From: an uncultured Lachnospiraceae bacterium
GTDB lineage: Bacteria; Bacillota; Clostridia; Lachnospirales; Lachnospiraceae
Direction: 5' to 3'
Assembly (NCBI GenBank): GCA_947382355.1
Contig: CANCYR010000018.1
Location: 1 to 57,531 of the forward strand
DNA length: 57,531 nucleotides
Made by a program: the position numbers and the translations under genes. A model generated the notes under the pieces. That model did not search any database, was not told the origin of the DNA, and worked only from the letters and a program-made list of their open reading frames with translations. Positions 9,291 to 18,129 of this stretch are shown here, piece by piece. Each line of letters opens with the position of its first letter. Position 1 is the stretch's first letter.

Positions 9291-9616
9291 TACTTTTCCA
9301 TCCTCCCATACTTATCTTCCGATTCATTGGTGGTTACTTCCAGTCTGGCAATCAGATGAGAAGACACGGGAGAAGCACACCATAAAAACAGGATAATAAG
9401 TGCCATCTTGCAGGTAGTGAAATTCAATCCGTTCATAATCATAAGCCCTGCTAAAGATAACAGGATACCAAGAGTATCTCCTGTTGCCGCCGCATGCATC
9501 CGGTCCAGCACGTATTTTAATTTATAGACACTGAGTATTTCTACAAAGAAAATAAAAAGACCGGCAATTAAAAAAGCAGCGCCTGCAATAAAGCGAACCC
9601 ATTCAGATATTTCCAT
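9290..9616 (-). CDS. mrpG: MrpG/MnhG subunit
   Basis: 108 residues with three hydrophobic helices and the MnhG hallmark DRMHAAATGDTLGILLSLAG (PF03334). It is a small structural subunit of Mrp and Mbh complexes. The ATG follows GGAGGGGGAAGG. It overlaps the 3' end of the MrpF gene by 14 bases. Confidence 0.9.
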   Translation of the reverse strand: MEISEWVRFIAGAAFLIAGLFIFFVEILSVYKLKYVLDRMHAAATGDTLGILLSLAGLMIMNGLNFTTCKMALIILFLWCASPVSSHLIARLEVTTNESEDKYGRMEK

Positions 9617-9941
9617 TGCCTTCCCCCTCCTTTTCTTTTTGCTTTTTTTCCAGATACACTCCCATATAAACCTTGGTTAATACAATAACCGCCAAAAAAC
9701 TAATCATGGCATAAATAATACAAATATCCACCAGATAGCCTTCCTTCATACGGACTGCCAAAACAGCAATCATGACCATGACTATAGTACCCATCATATT
9801 CACTGCAACAATCCGGTCAGCTACCTTTGGCCCCAGACAGGCACGGAAAAAACAAAATAAAAGCATTACTGCCAATATAATAATTATCCCTGTTAAAAAT
9901 ATTTCATAAGCATTTTCCAGTGCCAAAGCCCCATTATTCAT
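9603..9941 (-). CDS. mrpF: MrpF/MnhF subunit
   Basis: 112 residues with three membrane helices and the MnhF pattern GPKVADRIVAVNMMGT followed by a second conserved GYLVDICIIYAMISFLAVI segment (PF04066). The ATG at 9941 is preferred because the GTG at 9950 sits directly on its possible Shine-Dalgarno sequence. It overlaps the end of the MrpE gene by 8 bases, so the two are probably coupled. Confidence 0.9.
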   Translation of the reverse strand: MNNGALALENAYEIFLTGIIIILAVMLLFCFFRACLGPKVADRIVAVNMMGTIVMVMIAVLAVRMKEGYLVDICIIYAMISFLAVIVLTKVYMGVYLEKKQKEKEGEGNGNI

Positions 9942-10410
9942 GCCTTTCACCCGCCTTATCCATTTTTTCCAACAGCTTCACAAAAACCGAGCTTTCTATC
10001 CCTTCACCAAAATCCTTATCAAAGCAGTGCACCAGATAGCGGTTGTCCTCCAAAGACACTGTAATTGTTCCGGGAGTAATGGTAATGGAATTAGCCAGCA
10101 GAACTCTTAAAGCTTTTGATTTAATTGACGTCTCAAAGGATATCAATACCGGCTCCCTTTCATATTTTTCTGTAAAAATCATTTTTATGGTAGCCAGATT
10201 AGCCTTAAAAATCTCTATAAGCAGAACAAAAGCATACTGAAGCAGCAAGCCGGAAATCCTTATGAAATATAAATCCTTTTTCGGACTCCAGTCCATGAAT
10301 TTACAGATAAACCAATAAACCAAAACTGAAATAACAATTCCAAATACGGCAATTTCCAATGTAAACCTTCCATTAAAAACAACCCATAACAAGAAAAAAA
10401 CAAACAGCAT
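9934..10410 (-). CDS. mrpE: MrpE/MnhE subunit
   Basis: 158 residues: two N-terminal hydrophobic segments, then a soluble domain with the MnhE motif LLANSITITPGTITVSLEDN (PF01899). It is the first gene of the operon, as MbhA is in archaeal mbh clusters and unlike Bacillus-type mrp operons, which start with MrpA. AAAGGTGAT precedes the ATG. Upstream lies a 218-base fold-back element rather than a clear promoter. Confidence 0.9.
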   Translation of the reverse strand: MLFVFFLLWVVFNGRFTLEIAVFGIVISVLVYWFICKFMDWSPKKDLYFIRISGLLLQYAFVLLIEIFKANLATIKMIFTEKYEREPVLISFETSIKSKALRVLLANSITITPGTITVSLEDNRYLVHCFDKDFGEGIESSVFVKLLEKMDKAGERHE

Positions 10411-10432
10411 AATATTATCACCTTTCTTTTTG

Positions 10433-10650
10433 CAGAAGTCCGGGCAGCAGTTCTTACACAGGAACCAGGATGGGAATCTGACAGAATATGATTTCTTAAG
10501 GAGTCCTTATAAAAACGCCAGCGCTTAGCGAGGTATTTTCGAGCTTAGCACTGCTGCGTTTTTATCAGAGCGGAAGCGTGACGACGCAGAAACATATTCT
10601 GTCAGATTCCCATCCCGGTTCCTGTGTAAGAACTGCTGCCCGGACTGCTG
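10433..10650. repeat. fold-back palindrome A, arms of 58 bp
   Basis: The left arm 10433-10490 and right arm 10593-10650 are reverse complements at 56 of 58 positions. The 102-base loop forms a further imperfect hairpin (ATAAAAACGC... against ...GCGTTTTTAT). Read on the minus strand the loop contains a core (CACGCTTCCGCTCTGATAA and on) that recurs in element B at 28.9 kb and, at 47059-47102, in the feo operon. A run of seven T follows the right arm on the plus strand. The element separates trmB from the antiporter operon. No protein of any length is encoded convincingly. Confidence 0.85.
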
Positions 10651-10666
10651 TTTTTTTACTAAAACT

Positions 10667-11305
10667 TCATCGATAAATGATATATTTGTAAATAGGATTC
10701 CCTTTTGCTGAAAACTTTTCCTCATACTCTGTCATAATATTCCCTTTACACATTTTTTCATCATTGTGTAAGTCATAAGTAACTGCTTCTGCTTTCCAGT
10801 TTGCAAAGGGTAATTCTTCTAATGCAAATTCAAATAACTCCCTGTTATCCGTTTTAAATTCCAGACGTCCCTCTTTTTTTAGTATGCTGTCATATCTGTC
10901 TAAAAATTCTCTGGAAGGAAGCCGTCTTTTTGCATGTCTGTCCTTTGGCCAGGGGTCGGAGAAATTCAAATAAATCCTATCCACTTCCTCTGCTGCAAAA
11001 ACCTCTGAAAGCTCCCTTGCATCCATACACAAAAATTTTAAGTTATTCAGGGGTTCCTCATCCATTTTCTGGATTGCCCGAAGCAGCACGCTGGAGTACC
11101 TTTCAATTCCAATAAAATTTACGGCAGGATTCTGTTTTGCCAGCTCATGAAGAAATTTCCCCTTTCCCATTCCGATTTCAATATAAATGGGCTGCCTGCA
11201 TTCAAAGCTTTCCTGATGCCTCCCCTTCATGGCTTTTCCATCCTGTATCACATAAGGGCAGCCTGCAATCACATCATCTGCACCGGGTATGTTGCGAAGT
11301 CTCAT
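10667..11305 (-). CDS. trmB: tRNA (guanine-N7-)-methyltransferase
   Basis: 212 residues, the normal length. It makes 7-methylguanosine at tRNA position 46 using S-adenosylmethionine. The SAM motif EIGMGKGKFLHELA is at about residues 43-56, FIGIERYSSVLLRA follows, the family's catalytic/substrate segment LNFSDPWPKDRHAKRRL is complete, and TDNRELFEFALEEL closes the fold. The gene lies upstream of fold-back element A and points the same way as the antiporter operon, though the element probably separates the two functionally. The start MRLRNIPGADD is typical of Clostridia TrmB. Confidence 0.95.
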   Translation of the reverse strand: MRLRNIPGADDVIAGCPYVIQDGKAMKGRHQESFECRQPIYIEIGMGKGKFLHELAKQNPAVNFIGIERYSSVLLRAIQKMDEEPLNNLKFLCMDARELSEVFAAEEVDRIYLNFSDPWPKDRHAKRRLPSREFLDRYDSILKKEGRLEFKTDNRELFEFALEELPFANWKAEAVTYDLHNDEKMCKGNIMTEYEEKFSAKGNPIYKYIIYR

Positions 11306-11395
11306 ATTATTTTACTCCTGACATATTTTATATGTTAAAATAGCGATTTAAAATCATCATCATTATATACTCATATATATTCATTTGTCAAAATT

Positions 11396-11415
11396 TGCTG
11401 GCAGCTTTGCCAGCA
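11396..11415. repeat. 8-bp hairpin in the trmB/dac divergent gap
   Basis: TGCTGGCA and TGCCAGCA flank GCTT. It lies in the 231-base gap between the divergent genes; a TATAAT-like box follows at 11496-11501 for the carboxypeptidase gene, without a convincing -35. The motif GTAACTGTTCAGCC at 11427-11440 recurs elsewhere in the window. Confidence 0.5.
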
Positions 11416-11536
11416 GGATATTACTGGTAACTGTTCAGCCGGCAAAATATTAATTTTTTTATTATTTTCTTTGGTTTTTTGCGGAAATAGTGTATTATAA
11501 TAAGGGAAAAATATTGATAAAGGAATAGAAAACCAC

Positions 11537-13030
11537 ATGAATTATAAAATTATAAAAAACGTTTTATATAAAAGTGCTTCTTTTCTTTTGGCAGGCGCCT
11601 TTTTTTTAGGGAGCACTGCAACCGTCCATGCTACGGTAGACAGAGAAGCAGAAGCGGAAGCAAGAAAAAATATTCCAGTAGAGACAAATGAAATTGAAAA
11701 CTGGCCTGACGGTCCGGTTACTACAGCAGAAGCTGCTATTTTAATGGAAGCCAATACCGGAACCATCCTGTACGGGAAAAACATACACCAGAAATCTTAT
11801 CCTGCCAGTACCACAAAAATACTTACTACCCTGATTGCGGCAGAAACGGCAGATATGAATGATACAGTCATCTTTTCCAACGAAGCGGTTTTTAGTATTG
11901 AAAGAGGCTCTTCTAACATGGGGATGGACGTGGGAGAGACTCTCACTATGGAACAATGTCTCTACGGCATCCTTGTATATTCCGCAAATGAAACTGCAAA
12001 TGCGGTGGCAGAGCATATCGGAGGAACTATCGATAACTTCGTGGTTATGATGAATGAAAAAGCAGCCAAAATCGGATGCACGGAATCCTATTTTATGAAT
12101 CCCCACGGGCTTCATGATGAAAATCATTATACGACTCCTTACGACTTTGCTTTAATTGCCAGAGAATTTTTCAACAATGAAATGCTCTGTAAAATGTCCA
12201 GTACATTGTATTATGAAATTCAGCCAACCAATACTCAGCCGGATTTAATGGAATTATGGTCAAAAAACAAGCTTCTTCCCGGAAAGACTTATGCATATGA
12301 ATATTTGGTAGGAAGTAAGACCGGATATACTACCGACGCTCATTCCGCACTGGTCTCCTGTGCCCAGAAAGACGGAATGAAATTAATCTGCGTGGTCATG
12401 AAAGAAGATTCTCCTGCCCAGTTTGCTGATACAGTAGCCCTTTTTGACTATGGCTTTGCTAACTTTCAATGCTTAAACGTGGCAGAACATGAAACTGCCT
12501 ATACCCCTGACAACACTAATTTTTTTACTTCAAACAGTGATATTTTCGGCAGTTCCAAACCCATTATGACTTTAAATGAAGATGATTATATTGTCATTCC
12601 CAATACTGCTGATTTTTCTGAAACCGCTTCTGCCTTATCCTATGATGAAACAAAGGACGCATCCATTGCCACGATTAATTATACTTATAACGGAATAAAC
12701 GTAGGAAGCGCATCAGTAAAATTAGAAGCATCTGCCCAGACCACTTATGACTTTGAAAGCCCTGCAATACCTGTTGAATCGCCAGAAGAAAAAAAACCGC
12801 AGTCAAAAGTGATTTTTATAAACATAATAAAAGTGATTTTCTTGATTCTGGGCATTGCTGCTCTCTTCATTATAGCTGTCTTTACAAGAGCCTTTATACA
12901 CAATTACCACTTTGGAAGAAGAAAGCGCAGAAGAAAAATACGTCTGGTTCCAAGCAGAGAGCTGAAAAGAAATAAAAAGCGCCGTCCTTTCAGCAAAAGA
13001 CGACGCAGAAATAATTGGGACATTTCCTAA
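11537..13030 (+). CDS. D-alanyl-D-alanine carboxypeptidase (penicillin-binding protein, peptidase S11)
   Basis: 497 residues. It trims the terminal D-Ala from peptidoglycan side chains outside the membrane. A signal peptide ends near residue 32 (ATVHA). The catalytic triad of motifs is complete: SxxK at S91-TT-K94, SxN at S149-A-N151 and KTG at 261-263. A DacF-type C-terminal domain follows, then one membrane helix (about 430-455) and a very basic Arg/Lys tail on the cytoplasmic side, so the protein is anchored by both a leader and a C-terminal helix. Many DacA/DacF proteins use only an amphipathic C-terminal helix, so the true helix plus basic tail is a variation. Its stop codon abuts the stop of the convergent exonuclease gene with no base between. 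Confidence 0.93.
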   Translation: MNYKIIKNVLYKSASFLLAGAFFLGSTATVHATVDREAEAEARKNIPVETNEIENWPDGPVTTAEAAILMEANTGTILYGKNIHQKSYPASTTKILTTLIAAETADMNDTVIFSNEAVFSIERGSSNMGMDVGETLTMEQCLYGILVYSANETANAVAEHIGGTIDNFVVMMNEKAAKIGCTESYFMNPHGLHDENHYTTPYDFALIAREFFNNEMLCKMSSTLYYEIQPTNTQPDLMELWSKNKLLPGKTYAYEYLVGSKTGYTTDAHSALVSCAQKDGMKLICVVMKEDSPAQFADTVALFDYGFANFQCLNVAEHETAYTPDNTNFFTSNSDIFGSSKPIMTLNEDDYIVIPNTADFSETASALSYDETKDASIATINYTYNGINVGSASVKLEASAQTTYDFESPAIPVESPEEKKPQSKVIFINIIKVIFLILGIAALFIIAVFTRAFIHNYHFGRRKRRRKIRLVPSRELKRNKKRRPFSKRRRRNNWDIS

Positions 13031-14032
13031 TCAGGATATTTGATTTTTATTTTGTACAACCATGGAAGAAATAGTTTTTCTCTGGTTGTACATTTTTTTA
13101 TTTTTCTTTCTATGAAGACTTGTTTTTTCCCTTTTTATTAAAATCTCCTTTTTCTCTTCCTCACTGATGAACTTTAAGGTTTTTACTACATAATACGTAT
13201 CTTCTTTTGTTTTTTTCAGCCTTATTTTTCCTTTCATATTTCCATGAACCGGACAAACTGAAATGCTGTAATAATTCCTTCCGTTTGAAGTAAACCATTT
13301 TAACTGCCTTTGCAGATTCCTATTGCATATATAACATCTGGTACTGATTACTTCCCTGTCAGCCATAGCTGCTGTTTTCGTAGCAAATTCCCTTGAAATA
13401 TATTTTGCATAATCATAAAAAACCTTATATACTTCCTGCTCTTTTTCCTTTGGAATATGAAACACGTCAAAAGAAACATGGTCCAGAGTCTTATCAGAAA
13501 GCTTCGCCATAACTTTAGCAGTATAATAAGCATCCCAGAAAGCTCTGTGAAATGGTTCTTCTTTTTGGATATGCAAAAAATCCACTGCATACTCCAAAGT
13601 CCTTCTGGTTTTATTATCTTCATATTGCCGGCTGAAAAGCTTTTGCAAATCCAAAAAAGCAATGGGAGTCATTGACAGTGGTTCCATATGATAATATTTC
13701 ATATTTTTCTGAAGTTCTACTAAATCTAATGGACCCCAAGTACAAAAAGTATATTCTTCCCAGCCGCACCATTCCAAAAATTTTTCCATTGCTTCAAGAA
13801 AGGGTATGCCTTGGTTGAGCTCTTCTATGTTTATATGGACAATATTCTTGATTGTGTGGTTTAAATCCAAATATACTTCCGGTTTAATCAGTTCATGAAA
13901 TCTTCCAATTTCCTTTTTCTCATCATTCAGCTTTACTGCACCAATCTCAATAATTTCAAAAGGCATTTCTTTAATTTCATTTGATTTACACCTAGATTGA
14001 TTCCATTCAAGATCCAATACGATATAATTCAT
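13031..14032 (-). CDS. DEDDh-type 3'-5' exonuclease family protein
   Basis: 333 residues. The RNase T/DnaQ-like exonuclease domain covers about residues 1-180: metal ligands D7 and E9 (VLDLEWNQS), an Asp in WGPLDLVEL, and the His/Asp pair in HRAFWDAYYTAKV. This matches proteins annotated as exonucleases or KapD-like inhibitors of the KinA pathway. The C-terminal third contains CYICNRNLQRQ and CPVHGNMKG, a possible Cys-His zinc site, then a very basic tail with RREKT-type Lys/Arg clusters that may bind nucleic acid. The substrate is unknown. Confidence 0.8.
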   Translation of the reverse strand: MNYIVLDLEWNQSRCKSNEIKEMPFEIIEIGAVKLNDEKKEIGRFHELIKPEVYLDLNHTIKNIVHINIEELNQGIPFLEAMEKFLEWCGWEEYTFCTWGPLDLVELQKNMKYYHMEPLSMTPIAFLDLQKLFSRQYEDNKTRRTLEYAVDFLHIQKEEPFHRAFWDAYYTAKVMAKLSDKTLDHVSFDVFHIPKEKEQEVYKVFYDYAKYISREFATKTAAMADREVISTRCYICNRNLQRQLKWFTSNGRNYYSISVCPVHGNMKGKIRLKKTKEDTYYVVKTLKFISEEEKKEILIKREKTSLHRKKNKKMYNQRKTISSMVVQNKNQIS

Positions 14033-14052
14033 TTGTCTTCCTTAACTTATTA

Positions 14053-14124
14053 TGCTCCCAGTAGGAATCGAACCTACAACTAACCCTTAGGAGGGGTTTA
14101 TTATATCCATTTAACTATGGGAGC
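14053..14124 (-). tRNA. tRNA-Arg (anticodon CCT)
   Basis: On the minus strand the acceptor stem GCTCCCA pairs with TGGGAGC, the anticodon stem AACCC/GGGTT encloses CTCCTAA with anticodon CCT, and the T arm reads GTAGGTTCGATTCCTAC. It decodes AGG. CCA is not encoded. It lies ten bases downstream of the DUF3881 stop codon on the same strand, so it may be co-transcribed with it. Confidence 0.95.
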
Positions 14125-14134
14125 AGATTTATTT

Positions 14135-15025
14135 TCAGGATGGGAAATTAATAAATCCCTGCATCCATAAAAACCCTTTAAACCTTCTGCCTATCTGGGG
14201 CTCTCCAAATAAATCCTGTTTATTAATTGCTACATCAAAAATAAGATCATTGGCATTCACCGTTAATAAATAGACATCTTCCTTTGTCAATGTATTTTTT
14301 ATCTTGTGTAAATCCACAATTTCACCAAGTACTGAATAATGGTCACACTCTACACCATATGGCATAAAGTATGTATCCACCAGGCTGAACACATCTTCTT
14401 TCAATATTTTCTTGGAAATAATCGTATATGTGTCCATGTCCTCCAAAGTCAGATTTTCAATTGCTTCCTCGTCGCCTTTCCTTGCTGCAGCAATCAGGTG
14501 ATTTCTCTCTGAAGAAGCTTTTTTAACCTTTTTCCTGTCGGATTCATTTTTATCTATAGGCATTAAAACCATGCCTCTTACTGACAGGGCAGATAACACC
14601 AGAGATGTTCCCCTTACGGGAAGCTGTCCTGCATTCTTTAATTTTAAATAATTTATCAGGTTTTGTAAATAGAAAATTAAAGAAACTCCAACTTTTATAT
14701 CATCACATACACCTGCATAGGATTCCTTATCTGAATGTCTTTCTATGGAAATATCCTCTGTAGAGCTGATTTGAGTGCCTTTACAGTATGGAAAATAATA
14801 ATCCAGACTAAAACAGTTCTGTTCATCATATTCACCGCAGATAGTAATGCCTATATTTTCTCCAAAGCTTTTATTGTACTCTGCAAAGAGAGTATCTTCT
14901 CCATTTGAAGTATAGGATTTTTCCTCTGCACTTTTTACACTATAGCCTAATAATTCCATCAGCTGCTTTCTGCTCTTGATTTTACTAAAGCCCACTGCTC
15001 TTAAATACTTATGCAAAGAAATCAC
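14135..15025 (-). CDS. DUF3881 family protein
   Basis: 296 residues with the N-terminal pattern MISLHKYLRAVGFSKIKSRK typical of the Clostridiales family DUF3881, whose function is unknown. No signal peptide or membrane helix. The protein is rich in Asp/Glu and ends with a conserved-looking FKGFLWMQG segment. A strong GGAGG precedes the start. It is followed by tRNA-Arg and preceded by the serS 3' hairpin. Confidence 0.75.
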   Translation of the reverse strand: MISLHKYLRAVGFSKIKSRKQLMELLGYSVKSAEEKSYTSNGEDTLFAEYNKSFGENIGITICGEYDEQNCFSLDYYFPYCKGTQISSTEDISIERHSDKESYAGVCDDIKVGVSLIFYLQNLINYLKLKNAGQLPVRGTSLVLSALSVRGMVLMPIDKNESDRKKVKKASSERNHLIAAARKGDEEAIENLTLEDMDTYTIISKKILKEDVFSLVDTYFMPYGVECDHYSVLGEIVDLHKIKNTLTKEDVYLLTVNANDLIFDVAINKQDLFGEPQIGRRFKGFLWMQGFINFPS

Positions 15026-15101
15026 CTCCTATACAAAATAACTTTCTTATATACATTATACTTTAATATAGAAGAAATTCAATAGAAACTTTTAGCTGTT
15101 T

Positions 15102-15133
15102 TTCCAAAAGTTAGCATTTGCTAACTTTTGGAA
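15102..15133. terminator. 14-bp hairpin downstream of serS
   Basis: TTCCAAAAGTTAGC and GCTAACTTTTGGAA flank ATTT. It lies 13 bases after the serS stop (minus strand). On the minus strand an A tract rather than a T tract follows, so termination efficiency is uncertain; transcript 3' end protection is also possible. Confidence 0.6.
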
Positions 15134-15145
15134 TATGTCGTAAAT

Positions 15146-16432
15146 CTACTTTTTTGGAAGAATTTTGGATTTTCCGCCCATATAAGGCCTGAGAGCCTCC
15201 GGTATGGCAACGGAACCATCCTCTCTTAAATTATTTTCCAAAAATGCAATCAACATTCTGGGAGGAGCAGCTACTGTATTATTTAATGTATGAGCAAAAT
15301 ATTTTCCATTTTCTCCGTTTACACGGATTTTTAACCTTCTTGCCTGAGCATCTCCTAAATTAGAACAGCTTCCTACTTCAAAATATTTCTTCTGTCTTGG
15401 AGACCATGCTTCCACATCAAAGGATTTTACCTTTAAATCAGCCAAATCTCCTGAACAGCATTCCAAAGTGCGGACAGGAATATCCATGGAGCGGAATAAA
15501 TCTACTGTATTCTGCCATAATTTATCAAACCACATAGGACTTTCTTCTGGTTTACATACAACAATCATTTCCTGCTTTTCAAATTGGTGAATGCGGTATA
15601 CGCCTCTTTCCTCCAGACCATGGGCTCCTTTTTCCTTTCTGAAACAGGGCGAATAGCTTGTAAGAGTTTTAGGCAGGGTTTCCTCTGGAATGATTGTATC
15701 AATAAACTTACCAATCATGGAATGCTCACTTGTTCCAATAAGGTAAAGGTCCTCTCCTTCTATCTTATACATCATGGCATCCATTTCCGCAAAGCTCATA
15801 ACCCCTGTAACCACATTGCTGCGAATCATAAAAGGAGGAACACAATAGGTAAAGCCTCTGTCAATCATAAAATCTCTCGCATAAGAAATCACTGCGGAAT
15901 GAAGTCTTGCAATATCTCCCATTAAATAATAGAACCCATTGCCTGCCACCTTCCTTGCGCTGTCCAAATCAATTCCGTCAAAGCTTTCCATGATTTCTGA
16001 ATGATAAGGTATTTCAAAATCCGGCACAACCGGCTCCCCATATATGGTAACTTCCACATTTTCCGTATCGTCCTTCCCAATTGGAACAGAAGGGTCGATG
16101 ATATTTGGAATAGTCATCATAATCTTTAATATTTTTTCTTCCAGCTCTTTTTCTTTTTCTTCCAATTCTGCCAGTCTTGAAGCAAATTCTGCTACCTTTT
16201 TCTTTGTTTCCTCTGCCTCTTCCTTTTTTCCCTGTGCCATAAGGGCACCGATTTCCTTTGAAATTTTATTTCGGTTTGCACGAAGCTCATCTGCTTCTTT
16301 TTGCGCATCTCTTTTTTCCACATCCAGCTTAATGACTTCATCCACTAGGGGAAGTTTTTCTTCTTGAAATTTATCCTGAATATTTTTCTTTACCACATCT
16401 GGATTTTCTCTTAAAAATTTAATATCTAACAT
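15146..16432 (-). CDS. serS: seryl-tRNA synthetase
   Basis: 428 residues, the usual length. It charges tRNA-Ser (and tRNA-Sec) with serine. The N-terminal coiled-coil arm occupies about residues 30-105 (very rich in Glu/Lys), and the class II catalytic core follows with motif 2 (SYSPCFRKEKGAHG through GVYRIHQFEKQE), the serine pocket near TLECCSGDLA, and motif 3 at NNTVAAPPRMLIAFLENN. The protein starts with the standard MLDIKFLRENPD. Only 47 bases separate it from the HD-GYP gene upstream, too few for a T-box leader, so there is no sign of tRNA-dependent control. Confidence 0.97.
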   Translation of the reverse strand: MLDIKFLRENPDVVKKNIQDKFQEEKLPLVDEVIKLDVEKRDAQKEADELRANRNKISKEIGALMAQGKKEEAEETKKKVAEFASRLAELEEKEKELEEKILKIMMTIPNIIDPSVPIGKDDTENVEVTIYGEPVVPDFEIPYHSEIMESFDGIDLDSARKVAGNGFYYLMGDIARLHSAVISYARDFMIDRGFTYCVPPFMIRSNVVTGVMSFAEMDAMMYKIEGEDLYLIGTSEHSMIGKFIDTIIPEETLPKTLTSYSPCFRKEKGAHGLEERGVYRIHQFEKQEMIVVCKPEESPMWFDKLWQNTVDLFRSMDIPVRTLECCSGDLADLKVKSFDVEAWSPRQKKYFEVGSCSNLGDAQARRLKIRVNGENGKYFAHTLNNTVAAPPRMLIAFLENNLREDGSVAIPEALRPYMGGKSKILPKK

Positions 16433-16479
16433 AATAAACTCCTTTTTTAATTTATATTATCTTTACTTTTTATTTTATA

Positions 16480-17541
16480 TCACAAATCATCCATTGTAGA
16501 TTCAATGACCACATTGTGGACCTTTATTAAATCTACAATCATTTCTGTTTTACAAGTATTTCCATTCTTATCTTTAATTAACCTAAGAACCGGTCTTTCC
16601 GGAAATCCTTTATTCTGGCTGATGACAATTCCTATTGTATTATCACTTAATTTCACTATGGCATCAATCGGATAAGCAGCTATGAACTGAAAAAACGCTT
16701 CCGTTACTTCTTCATCAAATAACTGCCCTTTCATGGACTTTATAAATTCAATGGCTTCAGGCACCTTTAAAGGAATACAGCCTATGCCGCAAATCAATTC
16801 ATCAAAGGTTTCGCAGATTCCTAAAACCTGACATTCCACCGGAATGTCCGTAGCACGAAGGGGATATCCCATTCCTCCCTTTTTTTCATGATGAAATAAG
16901 AGTATCCTCTTTGCCCTTTCTGATATCCACTGCTCATGTATAACAGCAGTATACCCATAAACGGTATGCTTCCTATATTCTTCCTGCTCATTTTCATTTA
17001 ACGTGGAAATATCCGTATTAAAATATTTGACGGTAATATATCGAAGCCCCAAATCGTGCAGAAGGCTTGCAATTCCTATATCATGGATGATATCCTCAGA
17101 AAGTCTTAATTTTATTCCTGTTAAGATAGCCATGGAACACACTGTAAGAGAATGCTCATAAATATCCGGAGTTCTTTCTTTTACTTCGTAAACTGCATCT
17201 ACAGCCTGCTCATCACTTAATATATTTTGAATTACATCATTTGCAGTTGAATTAATTTCCATTAATTCACTATTATTATTATAGGTATGACGTCCTAATA
17301 CATCCCTTACTCTATTTAAACATACTTCTTTTACTTCCTCTTTTAATATGGCAGAACGTTCTTCTTCTGATTCTTCTGTTTGAATCTTAACCCGGGAAAT
17401 ACCCAGTTCCTTTAATTTTTCAATATATTCTTTTTTAACAGGAGTATTGGCAGCAAGCAATATTTTAAAATCATCCGTCATTATATCAACTGCCAATATT
17501 TCTCCACCTTTTAATTTATCAACATTTATGAGTTTTGCCAT
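16480..17541 (-). CDS. HD-GYP domain protein (putative c-di-GMP phosphodiesterase)
   Basis: 353 residues. An N-terminal domain of about 110 residues with a helical segment precedes an HD-GYP domain: HSLTVCSMAI, the metal-binding HDLG (SLLHDLGLRYI), HTVYGYTAV and HHEKKGGMGYP with the GYP-type loop intact. Proteins of this class hydrolyse cyclic di-GMP in the cytoplasm. The ATG at 17541 (MAKLINVDK) is chosen over a longer frame to 17601 because GAGGG lies upstream and the longer form would overlap the DUF4446 gene. No membrane or sensory domain is visible. It sits between DUF4446/parB and serS, all on one strand. Confidence 0.85.
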   Translation of the reverse strand: MAKLINVDKLKGGEILAVDIMTDDFKILLAANTPVKKEYIEKLKELGISRVKIQTEESEEERSAILKEEVKEVCLNRVRDVLGRHTYNNNSELMEINSTANDVIQNILSDEQAVDAVYEVKERTPDIYEHSLTVCSMAILTGIKLRLSEDIIHDIGIASLLHDLGLRYITVKYFNTDISTLNENEQEEYRKHTVYGYTAVIHEQWISERAKRILLFHHEKKGGMGYPLRATDIPVECQVLGICETFDELICGIGCIPLKVPEAIEFIKSMKGQLFDEEVTEAFFQFIAAYPIDAIVKLSDNTIGIVISQNKGFPERPVLRLIKDKNGNTCKTEMIVDLIKVHNVVIESTMDDL

Positions 17542-17557
17542 GTATTTTCCCTCAATG

Positions 17558-18094
17558 TTATTTTTCTTTCTTATTAGAAACAGACTTTCCATAAATAGCA
17601 ATTTCTAATGCTTCTTTTTCTTCTTCTCCTAAAGAAATTGCACATTCCCCTGCTATTATTTCTTTTGTATAAGAATAACAGCCATCACTGCTATGAACTG
17701 AATTAATAATAAAACCATTATTCTTTTCATTTAACAGGGCAAGGCTAAAACTTAACTGCCCTCCCATCTGCTTAAATGCATCATATTTTACAATACCTAT
17801 TTTTTGATATGCAAGCTCATGCTTTTTATATAAGGTGCGGATTTCCTTGCTGTTAGTTTGTACTGTTTCCTTTAAATAAGTAATATCTTCAAACAAGCTG
17901 CTTATCTCATTTTCCAGACTTCCCGCATCTTTTCCCTGCATAAATTTATTGTAAGACTTTCTCAATTTACTGCTTTTGGATATTTGTATAATAACTAATA
18001 TAAATAATATAAGAATGAGTACAAGCATTCCGATAAATAAGTATGCAATATCCAAATTACCCAATCCTATGCTGTCAAATATTTTACTAGACAT
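17558..18094 (-). CDS. DUF4446 family membrane protein
   Basis: 178 residues. One N-terminal membrane helix (about 15-40), a coiled coil rich in Glu and Lys (about 60-100), then a conserved globular part (IGIVKYDAFKQMGGQLSFSLALLN, of which the first 16 are diagnostic). DUF4446 genes commonly lie next to parB in Clostridia, as here; function unknown. AGGAGG precedes the ATG at 18094; the longer frame to 18112 lacks a ribosome site. Confidence 0.85.
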   Translation of the reverse strand: MSSKIFDSIGLGNLDIAYLFIGMLVLILILFILVIIQISKSSKLRKSYNKFMQGKDAGSLENEISSLFEDITYLKETVQTNSKEIRTLYKKHELAYQKIGIVKYDAFKQMGGQLSFSLALLNEKNNGFIINSVHSSDGCYSYTKEIIAGECAISLGEEEKEALEIAIYGKSVSNKKEK

Positions 18095-18129
18095 ATTTTT
18101 CCTCCTGTACATTTTTCAACTTGTGATTT

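Noticed and set aside
16433-16479. T-box leader before serS
   Set aside because: Only 47 bases separate the genes and no T-box sequence is present.
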